A stretch of 64,000 nucleotides of DNA from Pseudomonas cichorii (GCF_003700275.1 NZ_RBRE01000084.1:1-64000), one strand, 5' to 3'; positions 41,716 through 50,873 are shown, counted from the first letter of the stretch. The notes: generated by a model from the letters alone, not told the origin. Numbers and translations: made by a program.

Positions 41716-42693
41716 ATGACGGCGCAATTGATCGCGCTCGATTGGGGGACAACCTCACTTCGTGCTTATCGACTTGGCGAACAAGGCCAGGTCCTGGAAC
41801 AACGCTCCTTGAGCGCAGGCATCATGCAATTGCCGGATACGCCCCGGCTGATCGCGGGTGAGCTGTGCAGCAATGGTTTCGAGCTGGCCTTTGATCAGGC
41901 CTGCGGCGACTGGCTCGATGCGCAGCCGGAATTGCCGGTGATTGCCTGCGGCATGGTCGGCAGCGCCCAGGGCTGGCGCGAGGCGGTGTATCGCGAAACT
42001 CCGGCCAGCGTCCATGAGCTGAGCGCAGCCTTGCAGAGCGTCCGCAGCCTGCGTGGCGTCGATATCCATATCATTCCCGGCATATTGCAGCGCTCGACCC
42101 TGCCTAACGTGATGCGTGGCGAGGAAACCCAGGTGCTCGGCGTACTTGCCTCACTTGATGCCGAATCCAGCCAGCGGCCGCTGCTGATCGGCCTGCCCGG
42201 CAGCCACTCCAAATGGGTGCATGTGATCGAAGGACGCATTGTCCACTTCGACACCTTCATGACCGGTGAGGTATACGCGGCCCTGTGCGCTCACACCATT
42301 CTCGGGCGCACCATGCAGCGCAATGAAAGCTTCGACACCGGTGCCTTTGACTGCGGAATGTCCATTGCGCTGTCTGCGGAGGGGGTGAGCGGTCTGCTTT
42401 CGACCATTTTCAGTTCCCGGACTCTGGGGCTGACCGGCCAGCTCGAAGCCAGCGCCCAGCCTGACTATCTGTCCGGTCTGCTGATCGGGCATGAGCTGGA
42501 AGCCTTGACCCGAATTCAGCAAAAGACGCTTGAGCAACTGCCTGCCGTGATTCTGATCGGCAGCGACTCGCTCTGCGCGCGTTACACACGCGGCCTGACG
42601 GCCTGCGGTTTCGATCAGGTGACGACCGCCGTGCAGGCCACCGAGCGTGGCCTGTGGCAAGTGGCTGTTCAGGCTGGCTTGCTCGCGTCCTGA
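41716..42693 (+). CDS. dgoK: 2-dehydro-3-deoxygalactonokinase
   Basis: The 325-residue kinase phosphorylates 2-keto-3-deoxygalactonate in D-galactonate catabolism. The DgoK family start (LIALDWGTTSLRAY, a phosphate-binding loop) is clear. VIACGMVGSAQGW, GLPGSHSKWVHV and FMTGEVYAAL are typical family stretches. It is the first gene of dgoK-dgoA-dgoD-dgoT, with dgoA 28 nt downstream. Confidence 0.93.
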   Translation: MTAQLIALDWGTTSLRAYRLGEQGQVLEQRSLSAGIMQLPDTPRLIAGELCSNGFELAFDQACGDWLDAQPELPVIACGMVGSAQGWREAVYRETPASVHELSAALQSVRSLRGVDIHIIPGILQRSTLPNVMRGEETQVLGVLASLDAESSQRPLLIGLPGSHSKWVHVIEGRIVHFDTFMTGEVYAALCAHTILGRTMQRNESFDTGAFDCGMSIALSAEGVSGLLSTIFSSRTLGLTGQLEASAQPDYLSGLLIGHELEALTRIQQKTLEQLPAVILIGSDSLCARYTRGLTACGFDQVTTAVQATERGLWQVAVQAGLLAS

Positions 42694-42721
42694 CTTTCAA
42701 CAGATCACTCAGAGGTGTGAA

Positions 42722-43348
42722 ATGCTCAAACAAGCACTGAAGGAAAACGGGCTGGTCGCGATTCTGCGCGGACTGCGTCCCGAAGAAGCGCCAGCGATTG
42801 GTGATGTCTTGTATCAGGCCGGTTTCCGGGTGATCGAGGTGCCGCTCAACTCGCCGCAGCCCTATGACAGCATCACTTTGCTGCGCCAGAGCCTACCCGC
42901 CGATTGCCTGATTGGCGCCGGCACCGTGTTGACCCCGGAACAGGTGACTCAGGTCAAGGACGCGGGCGGCCAGGTCATTGTCATGCCGCACAGCGATGTC
43001 AAGGTCCTGCGTGCGGCCAAGGCCGCCGGTCTGTTCCTGTCGCCGGGCGTGGCCACCCCGACCGAAGCCTTCGCCGCCCTGGCCGAAGGTGCCGATGTGC
43101 TCAAGCTGTTCCCCGCCGAGCAGATGTCGCCGGCGGTGGTCAAGGCCTGGCTGGCAGTGCTGCCTGCCGGAACGGTGCTGCTGCCGGTCGGCGGTATTAC
43201 CCCGGACAACATGCAGGTCTTTATCGATGCCGGGGTCAAGGGCTTTGGCCTGGGCTCCGGGCTGTTCAAGCCGGGCATGAGCGTCGCGGATGTCGAGCAG
43301 CGCGCCAAGGCCTATGTCAGTGCATGGCGTGAACTGGCCACTCACTGA
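42722..43348 (+). CDS. dgoA: 2-dehydro-3-deoxy-6-phosphogalactonate aldolase
   Basis: The 208-residue class I aldolase splits KDPGal into pyruvate and glyceraldehyde 3-phosphate. The KDPG-aldolase family pattern is present: NGLVAILRGLRPEEA, the catalytic Glu in VIEVPLNSPQ, GAGTVLTPEQV, and LKLFPAE, whose Lys should form the Schiff base. ATG at 42722 with AGAGGTG upstream was preferred; the frame extends back into dgoK. Confidence 0.93.
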   Translation: MLKQALKENGLVAILRGLRPEEAPAIGDVLYQAGFRVIEVPLNSPQPYDSITLLRQSLPADCLIGAGTVLTPEQVTQVKDAGGQVIVMPHSDVKVLRAAKAAGLFLSPGVATPTEAFAALAEGADVLKLFPAEQMSPAVVKAWLAVLPAGTVLLPVGGITPDNMQVFIDAGVKGFGLGSGLFKPGMSVADVEQRAKAYVSAWRELATH

Positions 43349-43407
43349 GCCCTCATTGATCTGCGCGGCGAGCGCCTCTTCCCATACCTATAAGAGAAAT
43401 TGCACAC

Positions 43408-44556
43408 ATGAAAATCACCAAGCTCACGACCTTTATCGTTCCTCCACGCTGGTGCTTCCTGAAAGTCGAAACCGATGACGGTGTCGTCGGCTGGGGCGAG
43501 CCGGTTGTCGAAGGTCGCGCCCATACCGTCGCCGCAGCCGTGGAAGAGCTGTCGGATTATCTGATCGGCAAGGACCCGCGCAATATCGAGGATATCTGGA
43601 CGGTGCTGTACCGCGGCGGTTTCTACCGTGGCGGGGCGGTGCACATGAGTGCGCTGGCGGGTATCGATCAGGCGCTGTGGGATATCAAGGGCAAGGCGCT
43701 GGGTGTGTCTGTCAGTGATCTGCTGGGCGGTCAGGTGCGCGACAAGATCCGCGTCTACTCCTGGATTGGCGGCGACCGGCCAGCCGATACTGCCCGCGCT
43801 GCCAAGGAAGCGGTGGCCCGCGGGTTCACGGCGGTGAAAATGAACGGCACCGAAGAGCTGCAGTTTCTCGACACCTTCGACAAGGTCGACCTGGCGCTGG
43901 CCAACGTGGCTGCCGTGCGCGATGCGGTCGGGCCGAATGTCGGGATTGGCGTGGACTTTCATGGCCGGGTCCACAAACCCATGGCCAAGGTGCTGATGAA
44001 AGAGCTGGACCCCTACAAGCTGATGTTCATCGAAGAGCCGGTGCTCAGCGAGAACTATGAAGCGCTCAAGGAACTGGCACCGCTGACCAGTACGCCTATC
44101 GCCCTGGGCGAGCGGCTGTTCTCGCGCTGGGACTTCAAGCGAGTCTTGAGCGAGGGCTACGTTGATATCATCCAGCCGGATGCTTCCCACGCTGGCGGTA
44201 TTACCGAAACCCGCAAGATTGCCAATATGGCTGAAGCCTACGACGTGGCGCTGGCGCTGCATTGCCCGCTGGGGCCGATTGCGCTGGCGGCCTGCCTGCA
44301 ACTGGATGCGGTCTGTTACAACGCTTTCATCCAGGAACAGAGCCTGGGCATTCACTACAACGAAAGCAATGACCTGCTGGACTATGTGAAACACCCTGAA
44401 GTGTTCGACTACGACAAGGGCATGGTCAAGATCCCCAACGGGCCGGGCCTGGGGATCGAGATCAATGAAGAGTATGTGAAGGAGCGTGCAGCCATCGGCC
44501 ATCGCTGGCGCAACCCGATCTGGCGACATGCCGATGGCAGCTTTGCCGAATGGTGA
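43408..44556 (+). CDS. dgoD: D-galactonate dehydratase
   Basis: The 382-residue enolase-superfamily enzyme removes water from D-galactonate to give 2-keto-3-deoxygalactonate. Its length equals that of E. coli DgoD as I recall. Metal ligands are visible in GVDFHGR (Asp), FIEEPV (Glu) and LGERLF (Glu), and the catalytic His is in LHCPLGPIAL. ATG follows AAGAGA at 10 nt. A perfect 10-bp stem-loop follows it before the transporter gene. Confidence 0.95.
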   Translation: MKITKLTTFIVPPRWCFLKVETDDGVVGWGEPVVEGRAHTVAAAVEELSDYLIGKDPRNIEDIWTVLYRGGFYRGGAVHMSALAGIDQALWDIKGKALGVSVSDLLGGQVRDKIRVYSWIGGDRPADTARAAKEAVARGFTAVKMNGTEELQFLDTFDKVDLALANVAAVRDAVGPNVGIGVDFHGRVHKPMAKVLMKELDPYKLMFIEEPVLSENYEALKELAPLTSTPIALGERLFSRWDFKRVLSEGYVDIIQPDASHAGGITETRKIANMAEAYDVALALHCPLGPIALAACLQLDAVCYNAFIQEQSLGIHYNESNDLLDYVKHPEVFDYDKGMVKIPNGPGLGIEINEEYVKERAAIGHRWRNPIWRHADGSFAEW

Positions 44557-44569
44557 CAGGCGCCTGAAG

Positions 44570-44601
44570 GATCGTGCCCGCGCAAGGCCGTGGGCACGAT
44601 C
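44570..44601 (+). other. Intercistronic stem-loop between dgoD and dgoT
   Basis: GATCGTGCCC and GGGCACGATC pair perfectly over 10 bp around a 12-nt loop. No T-run follows, so it looks more like an mRNA-stabilising or processing element than a terminator. Confidence 0.6.
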
Positions 44602-44652
44602 TGCATTGCTGAATACCCAGTCCTCACATAACTCCAACAAGAGGCAATCTTC

Positions 44653-45963
44653 ATGCAAACCCGCACACTCGAAGGGGCGGCGTCTCTGGTTACGCCGACC
44701 CGCAAGCGTTTTTTCATCATGGTGCTGCTGTTCATCACAGTGGTGATCAACTATCTGGATCGCAGCAACCTGTCGATTGCCGCGCCGGCCCTGACCAGCG
44801 ACCTGGGCATCGATCCGGTTCACGTCGGTCTGATCTTCTCCGCCTTCGGCTGGACTTACGCGGCCATGCAGCTTCCGGGCGGCTGGCTGGTGGATCGTGT
44901 TCCACCGCGCATTCTGTATACCGCCGCGCTGCTGCTGTGGTCGCTGGCCACCATCATGCTGGGCTTCGCCGCGAGCTTCATTGCCCTGTTCGTCCTGCGC
45001 ATGGCGGTGGGGGCCCTGGAAGCCCCTGCCTACCCGATCAACAGCCGCGTGGTCACCACCTGGTTTCCCGAGCGTGAGCGGGCCACGGCCATCGGTTTCT
45101 ATACCTCGGGCCAGTTTGTCGGGCTGGCGTTCCTGACCCCGGTCCTGGCCTGGCTGCAGGCGCATTACGGTTGGCATATGGTGTTTGTCGTGACCGGTGG
45201 CGTCGGTGTGATCTGGGCCGCGATCTGGTACATGGTCTATCGCGAGCCACGTGATTTCAAAGGCATCAACAAGGAAGAGATCGACCTGATTCGCGAGGGC
45301 GGCGGGCTGGTGGATATCCAGGTCGACACCGAAAAGCAGAAGCGTGGCTTCAGTTGGCAGGATCTGGGCATTGTGCTGAGCAAGCGCAAGTTGTGGGGCA
45401 TCTATCTCGGCCAGTTCTGTCTCAACTCGACCCTGTGGTTCTTCCTGACCTGGTTCCCGACTTATCTGGTCAAGTACCGCGGCATGGACTTCATCAAGTC
45501 CGGATTGCTGGCTTCCTTGCCGTTTCTGGCGGCCTTTGTCGGCGTGCTGTGCTCGGGATTCTTCTCCGACTGGCTGATCCGTCGCGGGCATAGCATCGGT
45601 CTGGCGCGCAAGTTGCCGATCATTGCCGGTCTGCTGATCTCGACCTCGATCATCGGTGCCAACTATGTGGAATCCACGCCCCTGGTGATCGCCTTCCTGG
45701 CCCTGGCGTTCTTTGGCAACGGCCTGGCTTCGATCACCTGGTCACTGGTGTCGACCCTGGCACCGGCGCGTTTGCTGGGGCTGACCGGCGGCACCTTCAA
45801 CTTCATCGGCAACCTGGCGGCCATCGCGACGCCAATCGTGATCGGCTTCCTGGCGTCGGGCGATTCCTTTGCACCGGCCATCACCTATATCGCCGGATTG
45901 GCGCTGCTGGGTGCGCTGTCCTACATCCTGTTGGTGGGCAAGGTGGAACGTATCGAGTTGTGA
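44653..45963 (+). CDS. dgoT: D-galactonate MFS transporter (anion:cation symporter family)
   Basis: The 436-residue product has twelve membrane helices with the ACS-family start NYLDRSNLSIAAPAL and loop motif GGWLVDRVPPR, and a second half beginning near residue 235. It should bring D-galactonate in with protons; other hexonates such as galactarate are also possible, but the dgoKAD genes just upstream favour galactonate. ATG at 44653 follows AGAGG. Confidence 0.88.
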   Translation: MQTRTLEGAASLVTPTRKRFFIMVLLFITVVINYLDRSNLSIAAPALTSDLGIDPVHVGLIFSAFGWTYAAMQLPGGWLVDRVPPRILYTAALLLWSLATIMLGFAASFIALFVLRMAVGALEAPAYPINSRVVTTWFPERERATAIGFYTSGQFVGLAFLTPVLAWLQAHYGWHMVFVVTGGVGVIWAAIWYMVYREPRDFKGINKEEIDLIREGGGLVDIQVDTEKQKRGFSWQDLGIVLSKRKLWGIYLGQFCLNSTLWFFLTWFPTYLVKYRGMDFIKSGLLASLPFLAAFVGVLCSGFFSDWLIRRGHSIGLARKLPIIAGLLISTSIIGANYVESTPLVIAFLALAFFGNGLASITWSLVSTLAPARLLGLTGGTFNFIGNLAAIATPIVIGFLASGDSFAPAITYIAGLALLGALSYILLVGKVERIEL

Positions 45964-45981
45964 TCGCTGGCATGCAGCAGG

Positions 45982-46010
45982 GCTGGCGACGATAATGCCG
46001 CCAGCTTTCC
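45982..46010 (+). terminator. Weak hairpin terminator after dgoT
   Basis: GCTGGCG/CGCCAGC with a short TTT tract, in the 65-nt gap before the IclR gene. It may partly separate the regulator from the operon. Confidence 0.4.
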
Positions 46011-46028
46011 GATCTGATAAGGGCTGAT

Positions 46029-46838
46029 ATGCACAATGATCCCCTCACGCCGGTGAGCGCTACCGGTAAAGACAGCGCGCCGACCGGGACCCAGACTCTG
46101 TTGCGTGGTCTGGCGGTGGTGCAGGCGGTGGCCAGTGGCGCCAGGGACCTGAAAGCGATTTCCGCCCTGATCGGCACCACGCGCAGCACGACTCACCGGC
46201 TGGTCAGTTGCCTGGTCGAAGAGCGTTATCTGCGGGTGCTTCCCCAAGTGGGTTATCTGTTGGGGTCGCGTTTGATCGAGCTGGGGTTTCAGGCTCGTGA
46301 AGAGGTGCCATTGGCCATTCTGGCCCGGCCTTATCTGGATGAGTTGTCGGAACTGACCGGCGATACGGTGCATCTGGCGATTCGCGACGGTGACGAAGTG
46401 CTTTACCTGCACAAGAATCCGGGCCGCAACGGACCGGAAATGCGCTCCCGGGTCGGGCATCGCATGCCGCTGGTGCGCACGGGGATAGGCAAGGCGCTGT
46501 TGCTGGACAGTCAGGAACCCGAGTGGCAGAGGCTGTATGAAATCAGCCTGCCGATCAGCGGGAAAAATCCGCTATGGCCTGCGCACGAGCAGCAGACCTG
46601 GGAGCAGTTACGCCAGCGCAGGCAAGAGTATGTGCAGGGCGGTTATGCGTTCGATCTGGAAGACAACGAACCGTCGATTCGCTGTGTAGCAGCGCCGGTT
46701 CGCGATGCGGGTAAACAGATAGTCGCCGGTATCAGCATTGCCAGCACCGTCCCGTACATGCCGCTGGAGAAAATGGCCGAACTGGTGCCGATCATCAAAC
46801 AGGCAGCGGCGAGGTTGTCGGCGGAGCTTGGTGGGTAG
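46029..46838 (+). CDS. IclR-family regulator of the galactonate operon
   Basis: The product is 269 residues. An N-terminal winged helix (about residues 20-85; LLRGLAVVQAVASG, LKAISALIGTTRSTTHRLVSCL) is followed by the IclR effector domain (GDTVHLAIRDGDEVLYLHK, GIGKALL, SIRCVAAPVRD). It follows dgoT by 65 nt on the same strand and most likely controls the operon in response to galactonate or an intermediate. E. coli uses a GntR protein (DgoR) for this, so the regulator type has been exchanged. The target could be the dyad at 41615-41633. Confidence 0.88.
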   Translation: MHNDPLTPVSATGKDSAPTGTQTLLRGLAVVQAVASGARDLKAISALIGTTRSTTHRLVSCLVEERYLRVLPQVGYLLGSRLIELGFQAREEVPLAILARPYLDELSELTGDTVHLAIRDGDEVLYLHKNPGRNGPEMRSRVGHRMPLVRTGIGKALLLDSQEPEWQRLYEISLPISGKNPLWPAHEQQTWEQLRQRRQEYVQGGYAFDLEDNEPSIRCVAAPVRDAGKQIVAGISIASTVPYMPLEKMAELVPIIKQAAARLSAELGG

Positions 46839-46844
46839 TTCAAC

Positions 46845-46917
46845 TGTGTGGGAGCGGGTTTATCCGCGAGGCCTTTTCGCGAATGAGCGGAGCGCCGCCC
46901 GATTCGCTCCCACACAA
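46845..46917. repeat. REP palindrome pair between IclR and alcohol dehydrogenase genes
   Basis: TGTGTGGGAGCGGGTTTATCC and the inverted partner ending GATTCGCTCCCACACA flank an inner TTCGCGAATGAGCGG copy. The elements lie between two convergent gene ends. Confidence 0.75.
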
Positions 46918-46920
46918 ACA

Positions 46921-47973
46921 TCAGGCCTGCAGCGTCGCCATATCAATCACGAAGCGGTACTTCACATCACCCGCCAGCATGCGCTCGTAAGCCTGGTTGA
47001 TATTGCGGATATCGAGCATTTCGATATCACAGGTAATGTCATTTTCTGCGCAGAAGTCCAGAACCTCCTGGGTTTCTGCGATCCCGCCGATCAACGAACC
47101 GGCAATCACGCGGCGTTTCATGACCAGATTGGCTGCATGCACAGGCGGCTCGACGGGTTCAATGAGGCCGACCAGAATATGCACGCCGTCGAAGCTCAGG
47201 GTTTCCAGGTAGGGGTTCAGGTCGTGCTGTACCGGAATGGTGTCCAGCAGGAAGTCGAAGCGACCTGCAGCGGCCTGCATCTGTTCGGCGTCGGTGGAGA
47301 CGATCACGTGATCGGCACCCTGGCGGCGTGCTTCCTGGGCTTTTGAAGCCGAGCGGGTGAAGAGGGTGACTTCTGCGCCCATGGCCTTGGCGAACTTGAT
47401 GCCCATGTGGCCCAGGCCACCCATGCCGAGCACGCCGACTTTATCGCCAGCCTTGACGCCATAATGCTTGAGCGGCGAATAGGTGGTGATCCCGGCGCAG
47501 AGAATCGGAGCGGCAGCCGCCAGGTCAAGTTTCTCCGGGATGCGAACCACGAAGTTCTCGCTGACGACGATGCTGCTGGAATAGCCGCCCATGGTGTTGC
47601 TGCCGTCCACCCGGTCAGGCGTGGCGTAGGTCATGGTCGGTCCTTCCAGGCAGTACTGTTCCAGATCCGCCTGGCAGGCCGAACACTGCTGGCAGGAGTC
47701 GACCATGCAGCCGACACCGACCAGGTCGCCGACCTTGTATTTGCTGGCATTCGGGCCGGTTGCGGTGACCTTGCCGACGATCTCGTGACCGGGCATCAGC
47801 GGGTAGACAGCAATGCCCCATTCGTTGCGCGCCTGGTGGATATCGGAGTGGCAGACGCCGCAGTAGAGGATTTCAATGGCAACGTCGTCGGCGCGCAGGC
47901 TGCGACGTTCAAAGCTCATGGGGGCGAGGGGGGCGGTTGCTGACTGGGCGGCGTAGCCGATGGCTGTGTACAT
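46921..47973 (-). CDS. Zinc-dependent alcohol dehydrogenase (YahK/CAD-like)
   Basis: The 350-residue medium-chain dehydrogenase has the catalytic zinc site (CGVCHSD, PGHE), four structural-zinc Cys in CQQCSACQADLEQYC, and the nucleotide fold GVLGMGGLGHMGIKFAKAMG. The cinnamyl-alcohol/YahK branch normally prefers NADPH and reduces a broad range of aldehydes. It is divergent from an AraC regulator of the kind often linked to such dehydrogenases, so aldehyde-induced expression is likely. Confidence 0.9.
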   Translation of the reverse strand: MYTAIGYAAQSATAPLAPMSFERRSLRADDVAIEILYCGVCHSDIHQARNEWGIAVYPLMPGHEIVGKVTATGPNASKYKVGDLVGVGCMVDSCQQCSACQADLEQYCLEGPTMTYATPDRVDGSNTMGGYSSSIVVSENFVVRIPEKLDLAAAAPILCAGITTYSPLKHYGVKAGDKVGVLGMGGLGHMGIKFAKAMGAEVTLFTRSASKAQEARRQGADHVIVSTDAEQMQAAAGRFDFLLDTIPVQHDLNPYLETLSFDGVHILVGLIEPVEPPVHAANLVMKRRVIAGSLIGGIAETQEVLDFCAENDITCDIEMLDIRNINQAYERMLAGDVKYRFVIDMATLQA

Positions 47974-48150
47974 GATGTTCCTCGCTGATCAAGGTTGAAT
48001 AATGGCCGCTATTTTCCCCGTCACGGCCTGTGAAGGCCATGAACATTCCTCCGCGAGTCATGCCTATTCCTCTGGATCTTGTCGGCGAGTCAGCCTTGAG
48101 TGGCTTATATCTGCGATGATGGGCATGTCTGATTCTCTGCCCGGTGTTCC

Positions 48151-49056
48151 ATGTCGTTACCCCATCGCTCTGATGCCAATGTCGTCCTTGCTTCCCTGAT
48201 CAAGCCGCTGGCCACACGTCCCGGATTCGTCTCGACGTTGTTGCCGGAGGTCAAGGTCGTTTCGTGTTATGAGTATGTCGCCAGCAGCCCGCAGATCTAT
48301 GAGCCGAGCCTGATGATCGTCGCGCAGGGCGGCAAGCTGGCCAGCCTGGGCTCGCGTACCCTGGATTACGGTGCCGGGCATTATCTGGTGCAGGCGCTTT
48401 CGGTGCCGTTCATGTGCGAAACCTTCGCTACGCCACAAGCGCCATTGTTGGGCGTTTCGGTGGCCATCGACCGGATCATGCTGGGCGAACTGGTGCAGTT
48501 GATGGGGCCGGTGCCGGATCATCTCGTCAAAGCGCAAACGCCCGAATCCATGACCTCGGCAGTGCTGGATGCGCCGATGCGCGAGAGTGTCGAGCGCTTG
48601 TTGCGTTGCCTGCAGGATCCGCTGGATTGTCATGTGATGGGTCAGTCGCGGCTGCGTGAAGTGCTTTATGCCGCGCTGCGTGGTCCGCAGGCGGGTGTGT
48701 TGCGGGCGCTGGTTGCGCAACAGAGTCATTTTGCGAGAGTTGCGGCTTCTCTGGCCTATCTGCACACCCATTACGCCGAGCCGCTGAATATCGATATTCT
48801 GGCGCGTCAGGCAAACATGAGTGCTTCGACTTTCCATGAGCACTTCAAACGCAGCACTTTATTGTCGCCGGTGCAGTACCTCAAGCGCGTACGCCTGCTC
48901 AAGGCCCAGCATATGCTGGTCGCACAAGGCATGAGCGTGGCGCAGGTGGCGCACTGTGTCGGTTACCAGAGCACTTCGCAGTTCAGTCGCGAATACAAGC
49001 GCTACTTCGAGCGCAATCCGGGCGAAGAGAGCAGCTACCTGCGTATTCCAGCCTGA
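48151..49056 (+). CDS. AraC-family regulator divergent from the alcohol dehydrogenase
   Basis: The product is 301 residues. The N-terminal half is the AraC_N cupin-like type (YEPSLMIVAQGGKLASLG ... YLVQALSVPFMCET). The C-terminal half has two helix-turn-helix units (LNIDILARQANMSASTFHEHFK; QVAHCVGYQSTSQFSREYKRYF). ATG at 48151 gives the usual length. The 177-nt gap to the dehydrogenase should hold both promoters; I see no clear hexamers there. Confidence 0.9.
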   Translation: MSLPHRSDANVVLASLIKPLATRPGFVSTLLPEVKVVSCYEYVASSPQIYEPSLMIVAQGGKLASLGSRTLDYGAGHYLVQALSVPFMCETFATPQAPLLGVSVAIDRIMLGELVQLMGPVPDHLVKAQTPESMTSAVLDAPMRESVERLLRCLQDPLDCHVMGQSRLREVLYAALRGPQAGVLRALVAQQSHFARVAASLAYLHTHYAEPLNIDILARQANMSASTFHEHFKRSTLLSPVQYLKRVRLLKAQHMLVAQGMSVAQVAHCVGYQSTSQFSREYKRYFERNPGEESSYLRIPA

Positions 49057-49067
49057 ATCCCGCCCAC

Positions 49068-49096
49068 GAAAAAGCCCGGCGAACCGGGCTTCTCTT
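49068..49096. terminator. Bidirectional terminator between AraC and ETF-QO genes
   Basis: AAGCCCGG/CCGGGCTT with loop CGAA, an A-run on one side and CTCTT on the other, between convergent genes. Confidence 0.8.
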
Positions 49097-49117
49097 GCAA
49101 CTTGCAGCTTGTCCAGA

Positions 49118-50773
49118 CTACATGTTCGGATAAGTCGGACCGCCAGCACCTTCCGGCGCCACCCAGGTGATGTTCTGCGCAGGATCCTTGATGTCACAGG
49201 TCTTGCAGTGCACACAGTTCTGGGCGTTGATCTGGAAGCGTTTCTCGCCATCTTCCTGGGTAATCACTTCATAGACGCCTGCCGGGCAGTAGCGCTGCGC
49301 GGGTTCGTCATAAAGTGGCAGGTTACTGGTGATCGGGATGCTCGGATCGGCCAGCTTCAGGTGGCAAGGCTGTTCTTCTTCATGGTTGGTGCTGGAGAGG
49401 AACACCGAACTGAGCTTGTCGAAGCTGAGTTTGCCGTCCGGTTTCGGATATTCGATCTTCGTCGAGTCGGCCGCCAGCTTGAGGCAGGCATAATCCGGCG
49501 TGGTGTCGCGCAGGGTGAACGGGATCTTGCCGCCGAAAATGTTCTGGTCGATGAAGTTGAATGCACCGCCCATGAGCGTGCCGTACTTGTGCAGCGCCGC
49601 GCCGAAGTTACGGCTGGCGAACAGCTCTTCATGCAGCCAACTGGCCTTGAAGGCGTCGACGTAAGTGTTCAGTACATCACCGCCTTCCTTGCCGGCGAAC
49701 AGTGCGTCGGCCACCGCTTCCGCCGCGAGCATGCCGGATTTCATGGCGGTGTGGCTGCCCTTGATCTTGGCGAAGTTCAGGGTGCCCAGATCGCAGCCGA
49801 TCAGTGCGCCGCCAGGGAATACCATTTTCGGCAGCGAGTTCAGGCCGCCCTTGCAGATGGCGCGGGCGCCATAGCTGATGCGTTTGCCGCCTTCCAGGTA
49901 TTGCTTGATGACCGGGTGGTGCTTGTAGCGCTGGAATTCGTCGAACGGCGACAGGTAAGGGTTGCTGTAGGACAGGTCGACGATCAGGCCAACTACTACC
50001 TGATTGTTTTCCAGGTGATACAGGAAGGAACCGCCCATGTTCTGGTCGTCCAGCGGCCAGCCGGCAGTGTGGACCACCAGGCCTTGTTCGTGCTTCGCCG
50101 GATCGACTTCCCAGATTTCCTTGAGGCCGATGCCGTAATGCTGGGCATCGGCTTCGCTGTCGAGGTTGAAGCGCTTGATCAGTTGCTTGCCGATATGGCC
50201 ACGGCAGCCTTCGGCGAACAGCGTGTACTTGCCGCGCAGTTCCATGCCTGGGGTGTACAGGCCCTCTTTTGGATTGCCTTCGCGGTCAACGCCCAGGTCG
50301 CCGGTGATGATCCCGCGTACTACGCCGTTTTCGTCGAACAGGGCTTCCTGCGCGGCAAAACCTGGGTAGATCTCGACACCGAGGTTTTCGGCCTGCTGGG
50401 CGAGCCAGCGGCACAGGTTGCCCAGGGAAATGATGTAGTTGCCCTGGTTGTGCATGGTCTTGGGCACGAACAGGTCGGGGACTTTCACCGATTTTTCGGC
50501 ACTGCGCAGCATATAGATGTCATCACGCTTGACCGGCGTGTTGAGTGGCGCGCCAAGTTCCTGCCAGTTCGGGAAGAGTTCGTTCAGGGCACGAGGTTCA
50601 AATACCGCGCCGGACAGAATGTGAGCGCCGACTTCGGAGCCTTTTTCCACCACGCAGACGCTGATTTCCTGGCCCGCTTCGGCAGCCTTCTGTTTAAGGC
50701 GGCACGCGGCAGAAAGCCCGGAAGGGCCGGCTCCGACGATGACGACGTCGAATTCCATGTATTCGCGTTCCAC
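49118..50773 (-). CDS. etfD: Electron-transfer flavoprotein:ubiquinone oxidoreductase
   Basis: The 551-residue inner-membrane-associated enzyme takes electrons from reduced ETF to ubiquinone in fatty-acid and amino-acid oxidation. The FAD-binding start is DVVIVGAGPSGLSAACRL. The C-terminal 4Fe-4S domain carries Cys in YCPAGVYEV and NCVHCKTCDIKDP. Two close starts (MEREYMEF) exist; the first gives 551 residues. It is divergent from etfB, so the ETF partner and its oxidase share one control region, with a TATAAT promoter and a PsrA-like operator. Confidence 0.95.
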   Translation of the reverse strand: MEREYMEFDVVIVGAGPSGLSAACRLKQKAAEAGQEISVCVVEKGSEVGAHILSGAVFEPRALNELFPNWQELGAPLNTPVKRDDIYMLRSAEKSVKVPDLFVPKTMHNQGNYIISLGNLCRWLAQQAENLGVEIYPGFAAQEALFDENGVVRGIITGDLGVDREGNPKEGLYTPGMELRGKYTLFAEGCRGHIGKQLIKRFNLDSEADAQHYGIGLKEIWEVDPAKHEQGLVVHTAGWPLDDQNMGGSFLYHLENNQVVVGLIVDLSYSNPYLSPFDEFQRYKHHPVIKQYLEGGKRISYGARAICKGGLNSLPKMVFPGGALIGCDLGTLNFAKIKGSHTAMKSGMLAAEAVADALFAGKEGGDVLNTYVDAFKASWLHEELFASRNFGAALHKYGTLMGGAFNFIDQNIFGGKIPFTLRDTTPDYACLKLAADSTKIEYPKPDGKLSFDKLSSVFLSSTNHEEEQPCHLKLADPSIPITSNLPLYDEPAQRYCPAGVYEVITQEDGEKRFQINAQNCVHCKTCDIKDPAQNITWVAPEGAGGPTYPNM

Positions 50774-50873
50774 AGGCTATCTCCTACTCTCAAGGCTCAC
50801 GGTATTTTTTTATATGAAGCGTACAAACCGACGTGCGGGGCTTGGAATGCCTGCCCGTCTTTTAAAGGAGTGC

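Noticed and set aside
43342..45591. A 749-codon minus-strand frame over dgoD and dgoT
   Set aside because: It runs antisense to two motif-complete genes and lacks its own motifs.
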